This document shows, one piece after another, positions 24,524-33,460 of a DNA stretch of 37,717 bases. The stretch lies in the NCBI GenBank assembly GCA_009838465.1, contig VXRN01000052.1:1-37717 (forward strand), read 5' to 3'. Each line of letters opens with the position of its first letter. The first letter of the stretch is position 1. The stretch is from Dehalococcoidia bacterium (GTDB lineage: Bacteria > Chloroflexota > Dehalococcoidia > Lucifugimonadales > UBA1123). Below the pieces are notes generated by a model, which had not been told where the DNA came from, did no database searches, and worked only from the letters and a program-made list of their open reading frames with translations. The position numbers and the translations under genes are program-made.

Positions 24524-27500
24524 ATGCTTCAAATCACGAGAGCGCACGATGCGAACATTCTATTGCGGCTCGTTCCTTCCCTCGCTGTCTTGGCGTTCGC
24601 GATGGCTGTCGCCTGTTCAAGGGAGCCTGAGGCGCCAATAGCTGTAAGGACTACCCAGTCAATAGTAGTCACGCGGGCGGCGACGAGCGCTCCCGGTCCT
24701 GCTCCGGCGACGGAGACACTCCTAACCTCTCGACAGACCATGACGCCCTCCCCCGGACCAACCGTGACATTCACACCGGAACCGACCGCCACGGCTACTC
24801 CAATACCCACCAACACGGCATCTCCCACTGCCGTGCCTACCGCGCCCACGCCCATACCTACGAGTACCGCGTCACCGACGTTCACACCCGAACCCACGCC
24901 TACGGCCGCGGTCACACGCACCGTGGAACCAGTAGCTTCACCAACGCCAACCAATACTCCGGCGCCTACCCCAACCGCGACCCGTACGCAAAAACCGGCG
25001 GATACTCCTACACCCGCCGCGACAGCGACCAATACCCCGGAGCCAACCGCCACACTTATACCCGCCGCGACATCGACTCAGATCCCCGAGCCAGAGGACA
25101 CGGGCACACCCGAGACTGACAGGGCCGCGCTTGTAGCTCTGCACAACGCGACGGATGGCGATAACTGGAACCGTAACACCAATTGGCTGAGGGATGTGCC
25201 GGTTGGAGAATGGTACGGTGTTACAACCGATGAGGATGGACGCGTCATCGAACTCAATCTCATAGGCAACGAACTGAGCGGGGCGATTCCGCCAGAACTG
25301 GGCAACCTCACCAAACTGCGATACCTGAACCTCGACAGCAACGAGTTGAGTGGGAAGATCCCACCAGAACTGGGCAACCTCTTCAGCCTGTCGAGATTAT
25401 CCCTTGGAGGCAACGCCTTGAGCGGGTCGATCCCACCCGCACTGGGCAAGCTGAACAACCTCACGGGGTTTTGGATATGGGGCAACGAGCTGACAGGGTC
25501 AATCCCCTCGGAACTGGGCAACCTTACCAACCTGCTATGGATAAGACTGGACAACAACGGGTTCACTGGCATGATTCCCCAGGAGTTCACTGCGCAGTCC
25601 AGGCTGGCGGACTTCGACTTCCACAACAACCCGGATCTCTGCGCGCCCGTCGACGAGGAATTCCAGGGATGGCTGCTGGGAATCGCGGTCCTGGAAGGCA
25701 GCAGCTGCGCGCCCGTGGACTCGCCGGCAGACCGCGCCGTCCTGGTCGCACTCTACGAGGAAACAGAAGGAACGGACTGGTACGACGCAACGAACTGGTT
25801 GAGCGACAAGCCGATGAGGACATGGAGTGGCGTAACAACTGACGCCGACGGACGCGTGACCGGCCTGTACCTCAGCGGGAATCTATTGAATGGACCTCTA
25901 CTGCCTTCACTGGGGAACCTGTCTAATCTGCGGTGGCTGAACCTGCGCCGCAACCTTCTGAGCGGTCCGATTCCGTCCGAACTGAGCAGCCTGTCCAATC
26001 TGGAAATACTGGACATCAGCCGCAACGAGTTGAGCGGTCCTATCCCTACCGAGGTGGGCAATCTCTACAGCTTGCGAACCCTGAACCTCTACGAGAATGA
26101 CCTCAGCGGTCCGATTCCGTCCGAGATAGGTAACCTTTCCAACCTAAGAGATCTTTACATCTACGACAACGCCGGGCTGTTTGGGTTACTCCCAAGGTCC
26201 CTGACAAAGATTGAAAATCTCGACAGGCTGCGCTTCTCAGGCATGGGTGTATGCGCCCCAATCGATGAGAGCTTCCAGGGATGGATTCGCGAGATACGCG
26301 ATCGACAGGGCCCAGACTGTCCGTCTGATCCCTCTGCTCCCGGGACTGAGGGCGGTGGAATCGTTGTCCGGGACATCTTTGGCAGGTCAGTGAACGAAAT
26401 GGGGATAGTTCTGGTCGACTGGGAAGGTCATATCGCCAACCCGGCAATCAGGTACTCCGTCGAACTGCCAGGCCCAGTGGCGACCCTGAGTTCGAGCGAG
26501 CCGAGGCTGTACTTCGATCTGCCCAGCTCGGTCGGAGCGAGTGGGCCGTCCAAGGGCCTGGTCTCGGAAGAGCCGGCAAAGCCGATAGAGTTCCGTGTCT
26601 CGATATTCCCGGACCGGGACACGTCGGATGAGAAGCATACCCTGACGATTCGATACATGGATTTCCAGGGCCGGATGCACACTCTAACGATGGACATGCA
26701 CGTTATAGACCAGGACACCGACCGGCCCCTAGAGTTCAGCGCCACCGCCGACTTCCGACATGACGAGACGGGCATGTTCGGGGATCCTGCAGCCAGAGCG
26801 GCCATTCAACAGGGTTTGGACGACATCGCATACTTCATAGGGGATATGGATCTGGACGAGGTTCAAACAAGTCAGGAACAGATGTGGATATGGGACCCGG
26901 GTGGTTATGTCAGTGGCAGAACCGTCACTAACGCAGTCACTTACACCGGCTATCTTCTGCATGTATATGGATATAGATATAAGACGGCATCCGCCGGACC
27001 ATCGCCCCGCGGACTCAATCAGTCGTCCGACGGGGTGGAGCTGTCAATGAAGCGCTCGGGCAGCATGGTCTTCAACCCCGATAATCCGCGTCGCTGGGTG
27101 GTCTGGGATAAGTGGTGGCAGGCTCACAACCATAGTCACGCCCCGCGTGACCTTTACGCTGGCACCCTCCACGAAGGATGGCACGCCCTGGCCTTTACGG
27201 ATGGCCACGACGGATGGGCGGTGTTCTACGAGGCGGGAGAAATACGCGATGCCGAAGTGAAGGCCTACTATGGGTCATATCCCGGCATGGACCGTACCAG
27301 TCACCTTGATGAGGGAACGGTTGACCCCGCGAGCGGACGAGGCGGTTATGGCAGAGAGTTTCGCGGTGAAGTACCCCGTGGACGCCCACTGGTGACTAAA
27401 CTGGACTTGCTGATCGCGCAGGCTGTGGGCTACGTGCTTCGGGACACGTCTCCGTTCCGAAATCTGTCCATTTCCGACGTACTGCTGATGGACGGAGACG

Positions 27501-27730
27501 TGGGCTCGGAGTACATCCACACATTGAGCGCCGTCGGAGGGACTCCCGCTTACTACTGGACAGTAGATTCGGGATCGCTGCCTGAAGGCTTGTCTCTCGA
27601 CTCCTTCACCGGAACCATATCCGGCACACCCCGGGAATCCGGGACGTTCGAATTCACTATCCGGGTCCACGACAACACTGAAGGCAGCCAGGGGGTCGCG
27701 CGCGCACTCACGCTGAACGTCAGAAGCTGA
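24524..27730 (+). CDS. LRR, zinc-peptidase-like and Ig-like domain Pro/Thr-stalk lipoprotein
   Basis: A 1068-residue protein from ATG 24524, right after GGAGGAAG. The signal ends MAVAC and the Pro/Thr stalk runs to about 195. Two leucine-rich blocks follow, each with an N-terminal cap (DRAALVALHNATDGDNW near 199, DRAVLVALYEETEGTDW near 402) and about five plant-type repeats such as NELSGAIPPELGNL. A beta-rich region with no clear match precedes a peptidase-like domain with HEGWHALAF (H883 to H887), a HExxH motif. The last 90 residues are a putative Ig (He_PIG) domain with LPEGLSLDSFTGTISGTP. The combination suggests a surface protease with its own recognition modules. Whether the HExxH is catalytic is unknown, as the third ligand is unclear. 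Confidence 0.82.
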   Translation: MLQITRAHDANILLRLVPSLAVLAFAMAVACSREPEAPIAVRTTQSIVVTRAATSAPGPAPATETLLTSRQTMTPSPGPTVTFTPEPTATATPIPTNTASPTAVPTAPTPIPTSTASPTFTPEPTPTAAVTRTVEPVASPTPTNTPAPTPTATRTQKPADTPTPAATATNTPEPTATLIPAATSTQIPEPEDTGTPETDRAALVALHNATDGDNWNRNTNWLRDVPVGEWYGVTTDEDGRVIELNLIGNELSGAIPPELGNLTKLRYLNLDSNELSGKIPPELGNLFSLSRLSLGGNALSGSIPPALGKLNNLTGFWIWGNELTGSIPSELGNLTNLLWIRLDNNGFTGMIPQEFTAQSRLADFDFHNNPDLCAPVDEEFQGWLLGIAVLEGSSCAPVDSPADRAVLVALYEETEGTDWYDATNWLSDKPMRTWSGVTTDADGRVTGLYLSGNLLNGPLLPSLGNLSNLRWLNLRRNLLSGPIPSELSSLSNLEILDISRNELSGPIPTEVGNLYSLRTLNLYENDLSGPIPSEIGNLSNLRDLYIYDNAGLFGLLPRSLTKIENLDRLRFSGMGVCAPIDESFQGWIREIRDRQGPDCPSDPSAPGTEGGGIVVRDIFGRSVNEMGIVLVDWEGHIANPAIRYSVELPGPVATLSSSEPRLYFDLPSSVGASGPSKGLVSEEPAKPIEFRVSIFPDRDTSDEKHTLTIRYMDFQGRMHTLTMDMHVIDQDTDRPLEFSATADFRHDETGMFGDPAARAAIQQGLDDIAYFIGDMDLDEVQTSQEQMWIWDPGGYVSGRTVTNAVTYTGYLLHVYGYRYKTASAGPSPRGLNQSSDGVELSMKRSGSMVFNPDNPRRWVVWDKWWQAHNHSHAPRDLYAGTLHEGWHALAFTDGHDGWAVFYEAGEIRDAEVKAYYGSYPGMDRTSHLDEGTVDPASGRGGYGREFRGEVPRGRPLVTKLDLLIAQAVGYVLRDTSPFRNLSISDVLLMDGDVGSEYIHTLSAVGGTPAYYWTVDSGSLPEGLSLDSFTGTISGTPRESGTFEFTIRVHDNTEGSQGVARALTLNVRS

Positions 27731-27887
27731 GTCGGTGGACGGTAAGGACTGACCATGAGACTGCGCTCTCGGGTAGCGTTCATACCGTGAGCTCCTCTTT
27801 TCGCTTTCGGTGCCAGGCAGCGCTGACGATGGATTCGTGAAGCGGTGGTCAGGCTGGTCACGGGGACACGGAACGGGTAGTGGCATG

Positions 27888-27893
27888 TATAAT
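27888..27893 (+). promoter_or_regulatory. -10 box of the shared cassette promoter, copy 4
   Basis: TATAAT preceded by TAGTGGCATG, close to TAGCGGCATG of copy 3, 33 nt before the GTG at 27927. The -35 side is less conserved here. Confidence 0.55.
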
Positions 27894-27926
27894 TCTCTTC
27901 GACTCACATCCAGGGGACAGAGGAAG

Positions 27927-29138
27927 GTGCCTCGAGACATCATGTTGCAAGACGTGAGAACTCTGACGTGGCTTGCCTCCGCCATCGCGGCCATTCTGCT
28001 CGCGATGGCGGTCGGATGCTCCAGAGATTCCGAGGTGAACCAGGAGATGCCTCTGACCGAGAGCATCCCGGGGCCAACCCTTACAGCCGAGCCACTGGCG
28101 GCGTCTCTTCAGGACGGGACGATCACATCTACGCCAACTCCCGTACCCACCCCTGAACCAACCGCCACGAACACACCAACGCCGGCGCCTAACCTCACTC
28201 CCAGTCCGACAGTAACACCGACACCCTTGCCTACTTACACTCCAACGCCCAGTCCGGCCAGCACACAAACTCCGGAACCCACGAACACACCGACACACAC
28301 ACCTTCACCCGTACCTGCAGCGACCGCGACGCCCACGCAGGAACCGACTGCCACAGCCACGCCCTCACCCACAAACACGCCCACGCCAGTCCCCACAGCC
28401 ATCCCGACTCCTACGAATGCGCCTATGCCAACGGCCACCGCAACGCCCTCGCCGACGCCTACAGCGGTGCCCACCGCCAACGCGACGCCCACACCCATTC
28501 CGGCTTCCCCGCAGGCCAAACCGAAGCACGTCATGCTCAGGGTTGTGCGAGTAACGGAAGATTGGATGGCCTATGCGAGCACCAGCGGCTGGACTGCGGC
28601 CGCCGAGCCGAAGGAGAGTGGAACCCTCAAGTATTACGAGGCAGCTATCTGGGAGGAGACCGATTCGGTTCATCTGTACGCATTTCCCAATGACTTTGAT
28701 CCTCTGGTAGACATAATGAATGAGGATATGACAGACGCTGAGATGATAGCCTACAGAGAGCAGTTCGCCATTAAGAAATACTCCGAAATGCCGGAAGCAT
28801 ATACTTGGCAGAGGACCCTCTTCCTGAGGACAGCCTTCGAGGACTTCGCTGATATACTGGTGAGTCGCCATCCCCTTTCGGAGCATCACTTCATGTACAG
28901 CGGGCATGGCGGACCGGGGGGAAATCTGTTTGCAGGGCAACTGGCGCACAGGGACGCCAGTGCCTTCTTGGAATCATGGACTGGTTCCCTGGGACGGCCG
29001 TTGGGCGTAATAGATATGGGAGGACCATGCGCCAAGGGCAGTTTTGACGATCTGGCAAACTTCTGCCGGTATTCGATGTATTACGTGGCGTCCGACATCA
29101 ACAATGGGGGGGTACACCATGGACGACTGGACCCATGA
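27927..29138 (+). CDS. Caspase-fold (C11/clostripain-like) Pro/Thr-stalk lipoprotein, frameshifted in a G7 tract
   Basis: The start is GTG 27927 after AGAGGAAG, as in member A; ATG 27942 is an alternative. The signal ends MAVGC and the Pro/Thr stalk spans about 55-195. The catalytic domain shows YSGHGGPGG (H327) and, 41 residues on, VIDMGGPCAKGSF (C368) followed by YSMYYVASD. This is the His/Cys pair and the following strand of clostripain-type peptidases, Cys proteases cutting after basic residues. The frame runs off after NNGG at the G7 tract 29106-29112 and ends in an unrelated tail. With six Gs it would read on into 29119-29538. Loss by mutation, phase variation or base-calling error are all possible. 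Confidence 0.8.
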   Translation: MPRDIMLQDVRTLTWLASAIAAILLAMAVGCSRDSEVNQEMPLTESIPGPTLTAEPLAASLQDGTITSTPTPVPTPEPTATNTPTPAPNLTPSPTVTPTPLPTYTPTPSPASTQTPEPTNTPTHTPSPVPAATATPTQEPTATATPSPTNTPTPVPTAIPTPTNAPMPTATATPSPTPTAVPTANATPTPIPASPQAKPKHVMLRVVRVTEDWMAYASTSGWTAAAEPKESGTLKYYEAAIWEETDSVHLYAFPNDFDPLVDIMNEDMTDAEMIAYREQFAIKKYSEMPEAYTWQRTLFLRTAFEDFADILVSRHPLSEHHFMYSGHGGPGGNLFAGQLAHRDASAFLESWTGSLGRPLGVIDMGGPCAKGSFDDLANFCRYSMYYVASDINNGGVHHGRLDP

Positions 29139-29538
29139 AAAGTATATTGAGACTCACCCGGAGACACAGTATCACCGACTGTTCGCGGCCAATGACGAAT
29201 TGGAGGATGCCCTTATCGACCGCATAGACCTGCGCAGAAAGCGATATGAGTATTCCAGAAACAACATGGTGAGTCGCAGCGTCGAGCAGGGCAACTACCT
29301 CTACTCATGCGCCGAGTTCAGTACATTCAGGTCCGCCTTTGCCGAATTTCTCGGTCAGCCGGTTGTTCATGAAACGCACCGGGACCTGTACCAGTTCCTA
29401 GTCGCGAATGAGGCGGGGCCTGACTTGATCGAAGGATTCGAGCGAGTGTTCGTGCATCGTGCGGACAACAGGGACTTCTTCGAGTGGGAAGTCGTGGCCA
29501 ATGGAATGAGTTCGCCTCTTGGACACATCCAATACTGA
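29119..29538 (+). CDS. C-terminal part of the caspase-fold lipoprotein, out of frame after G7
   Basis: About 140 residues continuing the C11-like peptidase (YTMDDWTHEKYIETHPETQ and onward) in the frame reached if one G is removed at 29106-29112. No signal peptide and no good ribosome-binding site precede ATG 29119, so it is unlikely to be made as a separate protein. It is the helical tail expected downstream of the catalytic Cys in this family. Confidence 0.7.
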   Translation: MDDWTHEKYIETHPETQYHRLFAANDELEDALIDRIDLRRKRYEYSRNNMVSRSVEQGNYLYSCAEFSTFRSAFAEFLGQPVVHETHRDLYQFLVANEAGPDLIEGFERVFVHRADNRDFFEWEVVANGMSSPLGHIQY

Positions 29539-29565
29539 AGAGCGCAGGGAAGCAGTAAAGCTGCA

Positions 29566-29571
29566 TACATT
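29566..29571 (+). promoter_or_regulatory. Possible -10 box of the cassette promoter, copy 5
   Basis: TACATT within GCTGCATACATTATCCGAG, similar to GCTGTATGTATAATTCGAG of copy 2, 25 nt before the ATG at 29597. More diverged than the other copies. Confidence 0.4.
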
Positions 29572-29596
29572 ATCCGAGTCTATTGGTACGCCGCAC

Positions 29597-31681
29597 ATGA
29601 TAAAGGCGCGGGACGCGAACATTCTGATAGGGCTCGTCCCTGTCCTCGCGGCCCTGTTGTTCACTATATTCGCCGGCTGCTCGCAAGAGCCTGATGTCGG
29701 GAGTACTGTCAGGGTGGCAAAGGATATGCCGCTGACAGACGATACTCTCAGTCCCACGGCAACCGCGACTCTCACGGCGGAGCCAACAGCGACCGCCGCA
29801 CCTGTTCCCGCCAAGACACCGATTCCCACGTATGTCCCAGAGCCTGCTGCTCCTGACACACCCACTGCCATCCCCACGGTTTCGGCTACGCCAACCGGAA
29901 CGCTCACGCCGACCCCTACGGACACACCGCTGCCCATTCCAACCAACACGGCAGCGCCGGTAGCCACGGTTACACCGCTGCCCAGCCCGACTGTCATACC
30001 CACGCCAACGCCCGTTCCGACTGCTACCTACACAGCTACGCCCATGGCCACATACACGCCCGCTCCAACCCCGACGCCCATATACCCGATCGTGACGCGG
30101 AGTGAAGATTATGGCTACACCATCGACATACCCGATGGATGGGTTGAAGAAGAGGGTTACATACGAAGCATCCCGGGGGGCAGGCTGTACATCAAGAGCG
30201 TCGATCTAACCAGCCAGACGACGCTCGATCAGTTCGCCGAGTCGGTGAGGGACAATCTGAGACAGGAGTGGTGGCCTACAGCATCGCTGTTCGAGATAAC
30301 GTCCTTCGAGAAGAGGCTGTCTGGGGACCATGAGTCCTATATCCTCGAGTACCGCGTACACGAAGAACCAAGATACTGCGTGGTCGACGTGGCTGAGGCG
30401 ATTGCCTTGGGGTCCTCTCTGCCAGGGTTCAACCGGGGATTCAGGGTCCTCCACCAGGCATGCGACTGGGAGTTGGACGGGCGACTCGATCACGCTAGGA
30501 GAGAGTCGCTGGAGAGTTTCCGTGTCATCGAGGTCCCTTCCACCTACTACACGCAGTTCGCTACTACGCGGGGAGTCACCATCAAGGCTCCCCGTAATGT
30601 GGATCCCGCGGCATTACAGGAGGGGGCGAAGATAGTCGACGCCATGATCGATGGACGGCGAGACATCGCGGAATGCATAGAGGACGAATGGTATTCTTCG
30701 TTCGCGATATTTCCGAAGCAGTTTCCTGTCACAGACCTTCCTGAATTCGCATATCTGAAGGGCAAGAGCGACCACTGGGGACAGGCGTACGACGACCCGC
30801 TGCAGATAGACGGTCTCGGACCCACACGCTCAAATCCTGTTACGGCGGTGTCTGAGTGGGCCCTGATTCAGGATTCCAGCTATCCCTACCGTCGTTATGA
30901 GGTGGCGGTTCACGAGTTCGCGCACCATCTGATGAATCTGTGCTTTACAGGAGAGGACCACGCGGCTTTGGAGGAGTTTCTCACCGATTCATTGGAGATG
31001 GGATACGGGGAGGGACTCATGATAAACACGGACGAGTTCTTTGCCGGACTGTCCGAGGTTTACTTTTCAATAGATGGCAGCATACCCAGACGGCATCTGG
31101 AGCATTTTCCAAGCGGGGTTATGGAGTTTCTGGAAGAGTTCTACGGCGTTCTGACCCCGGCGGCAACGGAAGTACCGGGGTATGTGCGATACGTTACCAG
31201 TTCCGGTGTTGTCCTGCCCTGGTTGAATGAAGAGGGGGTCGAGTTTGTACACCCGACGTTCGGCTACAGCATCGACCTCTTGCCGGACTGGAAAGTCGAA
31301 TCCCAGGATGCCTACAGAACGGTTGTGTCCGGACCATCGTCCACGATTCGTATTGAGTACAGCCGCCTTGCCGCTGGTGGTGACTCTGAGCATCAACTTG
31401 CGCAGATAGCCGAGGCACAGCGTCGAAAGTGGGAACAGTGGACGCAGGGATGGGATCAGACGGAGGTGACGTCATTCGAACTGGAACGAGACTCTTACTG
31501 GATACGCTACTACGGCCATGAGTCGTCCCAGTATTGCGACATCGACGTGATCGAACGTGTCCTGATTGCTGCCCACGACGGTCAGGAGTTCAGCGTAGTC
31601 CTGGCAGGTTCAGTCTGTGGCGCCAGCATTCAGGCGCGAGCGCAGGATATAGAGACCATGCTGGGGAGCTTCAGTCCCTAG
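29597..31681 (+). CDS. Pro/Thr-stalk lipoprotein with two PsbP-like domains and a HExxH peptidase-like domain (member F)
   Basis: A 694-residue protein from ATG 29597, where the conserved RDANIL signal start begins; the frame is open further upstream. The signal ends IFAGC and the stalk runs to about 165. A PsbP-like domain (YGYTIDIPDGW) is followed by the peptidase-like domain with HEFAHH from H439 and DEFFAGLSEVYF with E480, then a second PsbP-like domain (FGYSIDLLPDW). It has the domain order of member B, but its HEFAH is the more normal form, as in member A. It is probably the most intact copy of the family here. It would act at the cell surface, tethered by lipid. Confidence 0.82.
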   Translation: MIKARDANILIGLVPVLAALLFTIFAGCSQEPDVGSTVRVAKDMPLTDDTLSPTATATLTAEPTATAAPVPAKTPIPTYVPEPAAPDTPTAIPTVSATPTGTLTPTPTDTPLPIPTNTAAPVATVTPLPSPTVIPTPTPVPTATYTATPMATYTPAPTPTPIYPIVTRSEDYGYTIDIPDGWVEEEGYIRSIPGGRLYIKSVDLTSQTTLDQFAESVRDNLRQEWWPTASLFEITSFEKRLSGDHESYILEYRVHEEPRYCVVDVAEAIALGSSLPGFNRGFRVLHQACDWELDGRLDHARRESLESFRVIEVPSTYYTQFATTRGVTIKAPRNVDPAALQEGAKIVDAMIDGRRDIAECIEDEWYSSFAIFPKQFPVTDLPEFAYLKGKSDHWGQAYDDPLQIDGLGPTRSNPVTAVSEWALIQDSSYPYRRYEVAVHEFAHHLMNLCFTGEDHAALEEFLTDSLEMGYGEGLMINTDEFFAGLSEVYFSIDGSIPRRHLEHFPSGVMEFLEEFYGVLTPAATEVPGYVRYVTSSGVVLPWLNEEGVEFVHPTFGYSIDLLPDWKVESQDAYRTVVSGPSSTIRIEYSRLAAGGDSEHQLAQIAEAQRRKWEQWTQGWDQTEVTSFELERDSYWIRYYGHESSQYCDIDVIERVLIAAHDGQEFSVVLAGSVCGASIQARAQDIETMLGSFSP

Positions 31682-31889
31682 ATTACACTCTTGTGAGGCA
31701 GCCATGACCGTCACCTCTATAAATTGGGCTTGCAAATGGCCAATCTTGATCGTCCACTGCATGGCATCTCTGTGCGACAATGATTTGGTGAAACACAATG
31801 CCGTCTTCAGTCCCCTCTTACCGGGAAGCGGGGTCATAATGGACTTCGGAAATACGCGACGCAGACATGAATCTTTCGCAAGAGAATTC

Positions 31890-32348
31890 ATGGAGTCACC
31901 TGGGAACTCTGGGGCCGCCGCCTTGCTCGTCGGCAGTCTATTGCTGGTGGTGGTCATCGCTTGTTCGGATACCCGGGTGCCATCCACCCCGATTCCTCCT
32001 GCGACACCTCTTCCTGCACCCACAGCGCCTCCTGCGCCCACTCCCACCGATGAGCAGAGAAGAATCCAGACACCGATGAACTTCGGCACGAACACGCGGG
32101 TTGTCGATGGAGACATACACGTGTGGCAAATACCCATCTGCCCGCCGGTTCCTCCCGCCACATGGGTAGCGCCCGTCATTCTGACGGATCTGCGTTCGGG
32201 GTCCAACCTGCACCTGAACAGGGATGGTTCAGTCAGAGATTCTCCAGCCCCCGACTACCGATCCGACGAGGGCCGGGATCGCCTAGCCGAGGTCCTGGAG
32301 GACAGTTCCCTTATGGAGCTCATCCTCGCTCCAATGGAATGCCCATGA
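31890..32348 (+). CDS. Small Pro-rich lipoprotein of unknown function
   Basis: About 152 residues from ATG 31890; 31839 is a possible earlier start. The signal ends VVIAC and a short Pro/Thr linker follows. The C-terminal 90 residues contain VWQIPICPPVPPATW, LTDLRSGSNLHLNRDGSVRDSP and YRSDEGRDRLAEVLEDSSLMELILAP. The last part has a helical, charged look. A frameshifted fragment of a second copy lies at 33220-33434, so the family was duplicated locally. No function is known to me for this family. Confidence 0.65.
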   Translation: MESPGNSGAAALLVGSLLLVVVIACSDTRVPSTPIPPATPLPAPTAPPAPTPTDEQRRIQTPMNFGTNTRVVDGDIHVWQIPICPPVPPATWVAPVILTDLRSGSNLHLNRDGSVRDSPAPDYRSDEGRDRLAEVLEDSSLMELILAPMECP

Positions 32349-32546
32349 TGGTAAGGAGTTTTAGGGAAGATTGTGTTTGCGAAAGCCGCAGGCATTGATG
32401 TGATCTCTTGGTGATGGGCAATCCCACACGCTGCGGATGTCAGGCAGTTCCCAGGGGAGGCCCGGGCCGAAGCGAAGTCGTCAGGATCTGAAATCGGCTC
32501 GTGGGGAAAATTCCATATCGCCGGCACCAGCATGAGCCGGAAGATT

Positions 32547-32570
32547 CGTACTATGTTCAATATGTAAAGT
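32547..32570 (+). repeat. Dispersed intergenic repeat, copy 2
   Basis: CTATGTTCAATATGTAAAGT, with the same core and spacing as 805-827 and 33461-33483. It lies downstream of the small lipoprotein gene, as copy 3 lies downstream of the fragment of its paralogue. Confidence 0.6.
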
Positions 32571-32719
32571 GGGTACTATTATCTTGACAATTAATAGGAC
32601 TGACTACGAGCCTACCTATCGCGTAGCCCAGCGAGCAAACTGGTCGACTATACCCCACTTCACTGGCTCGAGTTTCTTATCCCTCGTGTATCCCTCCCAA
32701 TGTCCGAACTTAGGGGGCC

Positions 32720-32754
32720 GCTAGCTAAGCATGTACTCAGTTAGCTAACTAGCA
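32720..32754. repeat. Imperfect inverted repeat
   Basis: GCTAGCTAA at 32720-32728 faces TTAGCTAACTAGC at 32741-32754. It could form a small hairpin or bind a dimeric protein. It lies about 95 bp before the gene at 32849. Confidence 0.35.
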
Positions 32755-32848
32755 TCCGGGTGTTCGGACTAGAGGCGATTATGTCACGTCCCTTGACGGC
32801 GGTGAATGCCACCCATAGGATCCGCTTATTCAAACAACAGGGGGTGCA

Positions 32849-33199
32849 ATGATGGCACGGATACGACAATCCTTGGAAGAAAGTGGGCTTTTCGAGAAAC
32901 ACACGCCGCATAGAAGCGGCGTCGAGCGATTCCAGCTTAAGGATTTGGAGACAGGGATACCACCACTCCTCCACGGCGTGTCAATCTACGTTCAGCCCAA
33001 TGACTTGGAGTTTCGTATAAGGATCGGCGCACTTGAGAATGAGCGATTCTGGCTCTGTAATGGCAAACTGTATGAATTCGTTCGCAGCAATAACCGCGCC
33101 ATCATCGGCTCCACAGAGAACCCATGGAGTACTTATGTCATGGGCGCAGAGCACGTCCACGGAGTGATCAGGCTCGTAAGGCAGGCTCACGGTTTATAG
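32849..33199 (+). CDS. Hypothetical protein
   Basis: A 116-residue protein, ATG 32849 with GGGGGTG just upstream. No signal peptide or membrane segment. It is a mixed alpha/beta sequence with PPLLHGVSIYVQPNDLEFRIRIG and a Trp/Cys-containing strand (RFWLCNGKLYEFV). No family is recognised. It stands between a lipoprotein gene and a fragment of that gene's paralogue, so it may have been inserted or carried along during the duplication. Confidence 0.5.
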   Translation: MMARIRQSLEESGLFEKHTPHRSGVERFQLKDLETGIPPLLHGVSIYVQPNDLEFRIRIGALENERFWLCNGKLYEFVRSNNRAIIGSTENPWSTYVMGAEHVHGVIRLVRQAHGL

Positions 33200-33219
33200 G
33201 ATGCGGACAAAAGCGGATC

Positions 33220-33434
33220 TCAACCGCCACTCTCAGAACGGGTGTATAATCTCCACCTGACCGACTTTCGTTCCGTGTCTCACCTTTACCTGAACAAGGA
33301 CGGTTCTATCCGAGACTCCCCCCGATTACCGCTCCGACGAGGGCCGGGAACGATTCGCCGAGGTTCTTGAGGATAGTGCGCTGATGGAGTTCACACTTGC
33401 CCCGTTTGTCCCGCTCAGCGGTTGGCCTGCCTGA
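33220..33434 (+). pseudogene. Fragment of a second small-lipoprotein copy, frameshifted in a C6 tract
   Basis: Read as NLHLTDFRSVSHLYLNKDGSIRDSP, then after removing one C at 33318-33323, DYRSDEGRERFAEVLEDSALMEFTLAP, it matches the C-terminal part of the lipoprotein at 31890-32348 almost residue for residue. The 5' part with signal and linker is missing. It ends at TGA 33432-33434. Confidence 0.75.
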
Positions 33435-33460
33435 CCGTCGCCCCGCTGCCTCGCTAGAGT

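Larger units (their letters stand above)
32349..32848. other. Intergenic region with repeat copy 2 and an inverted repeat
   Basis: No gene is convincing in 500 bp. It holds the dispersed repeat at 32547-32570 and an imperfect inverted repeat around 32720-32754. Confidence 0.5.
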
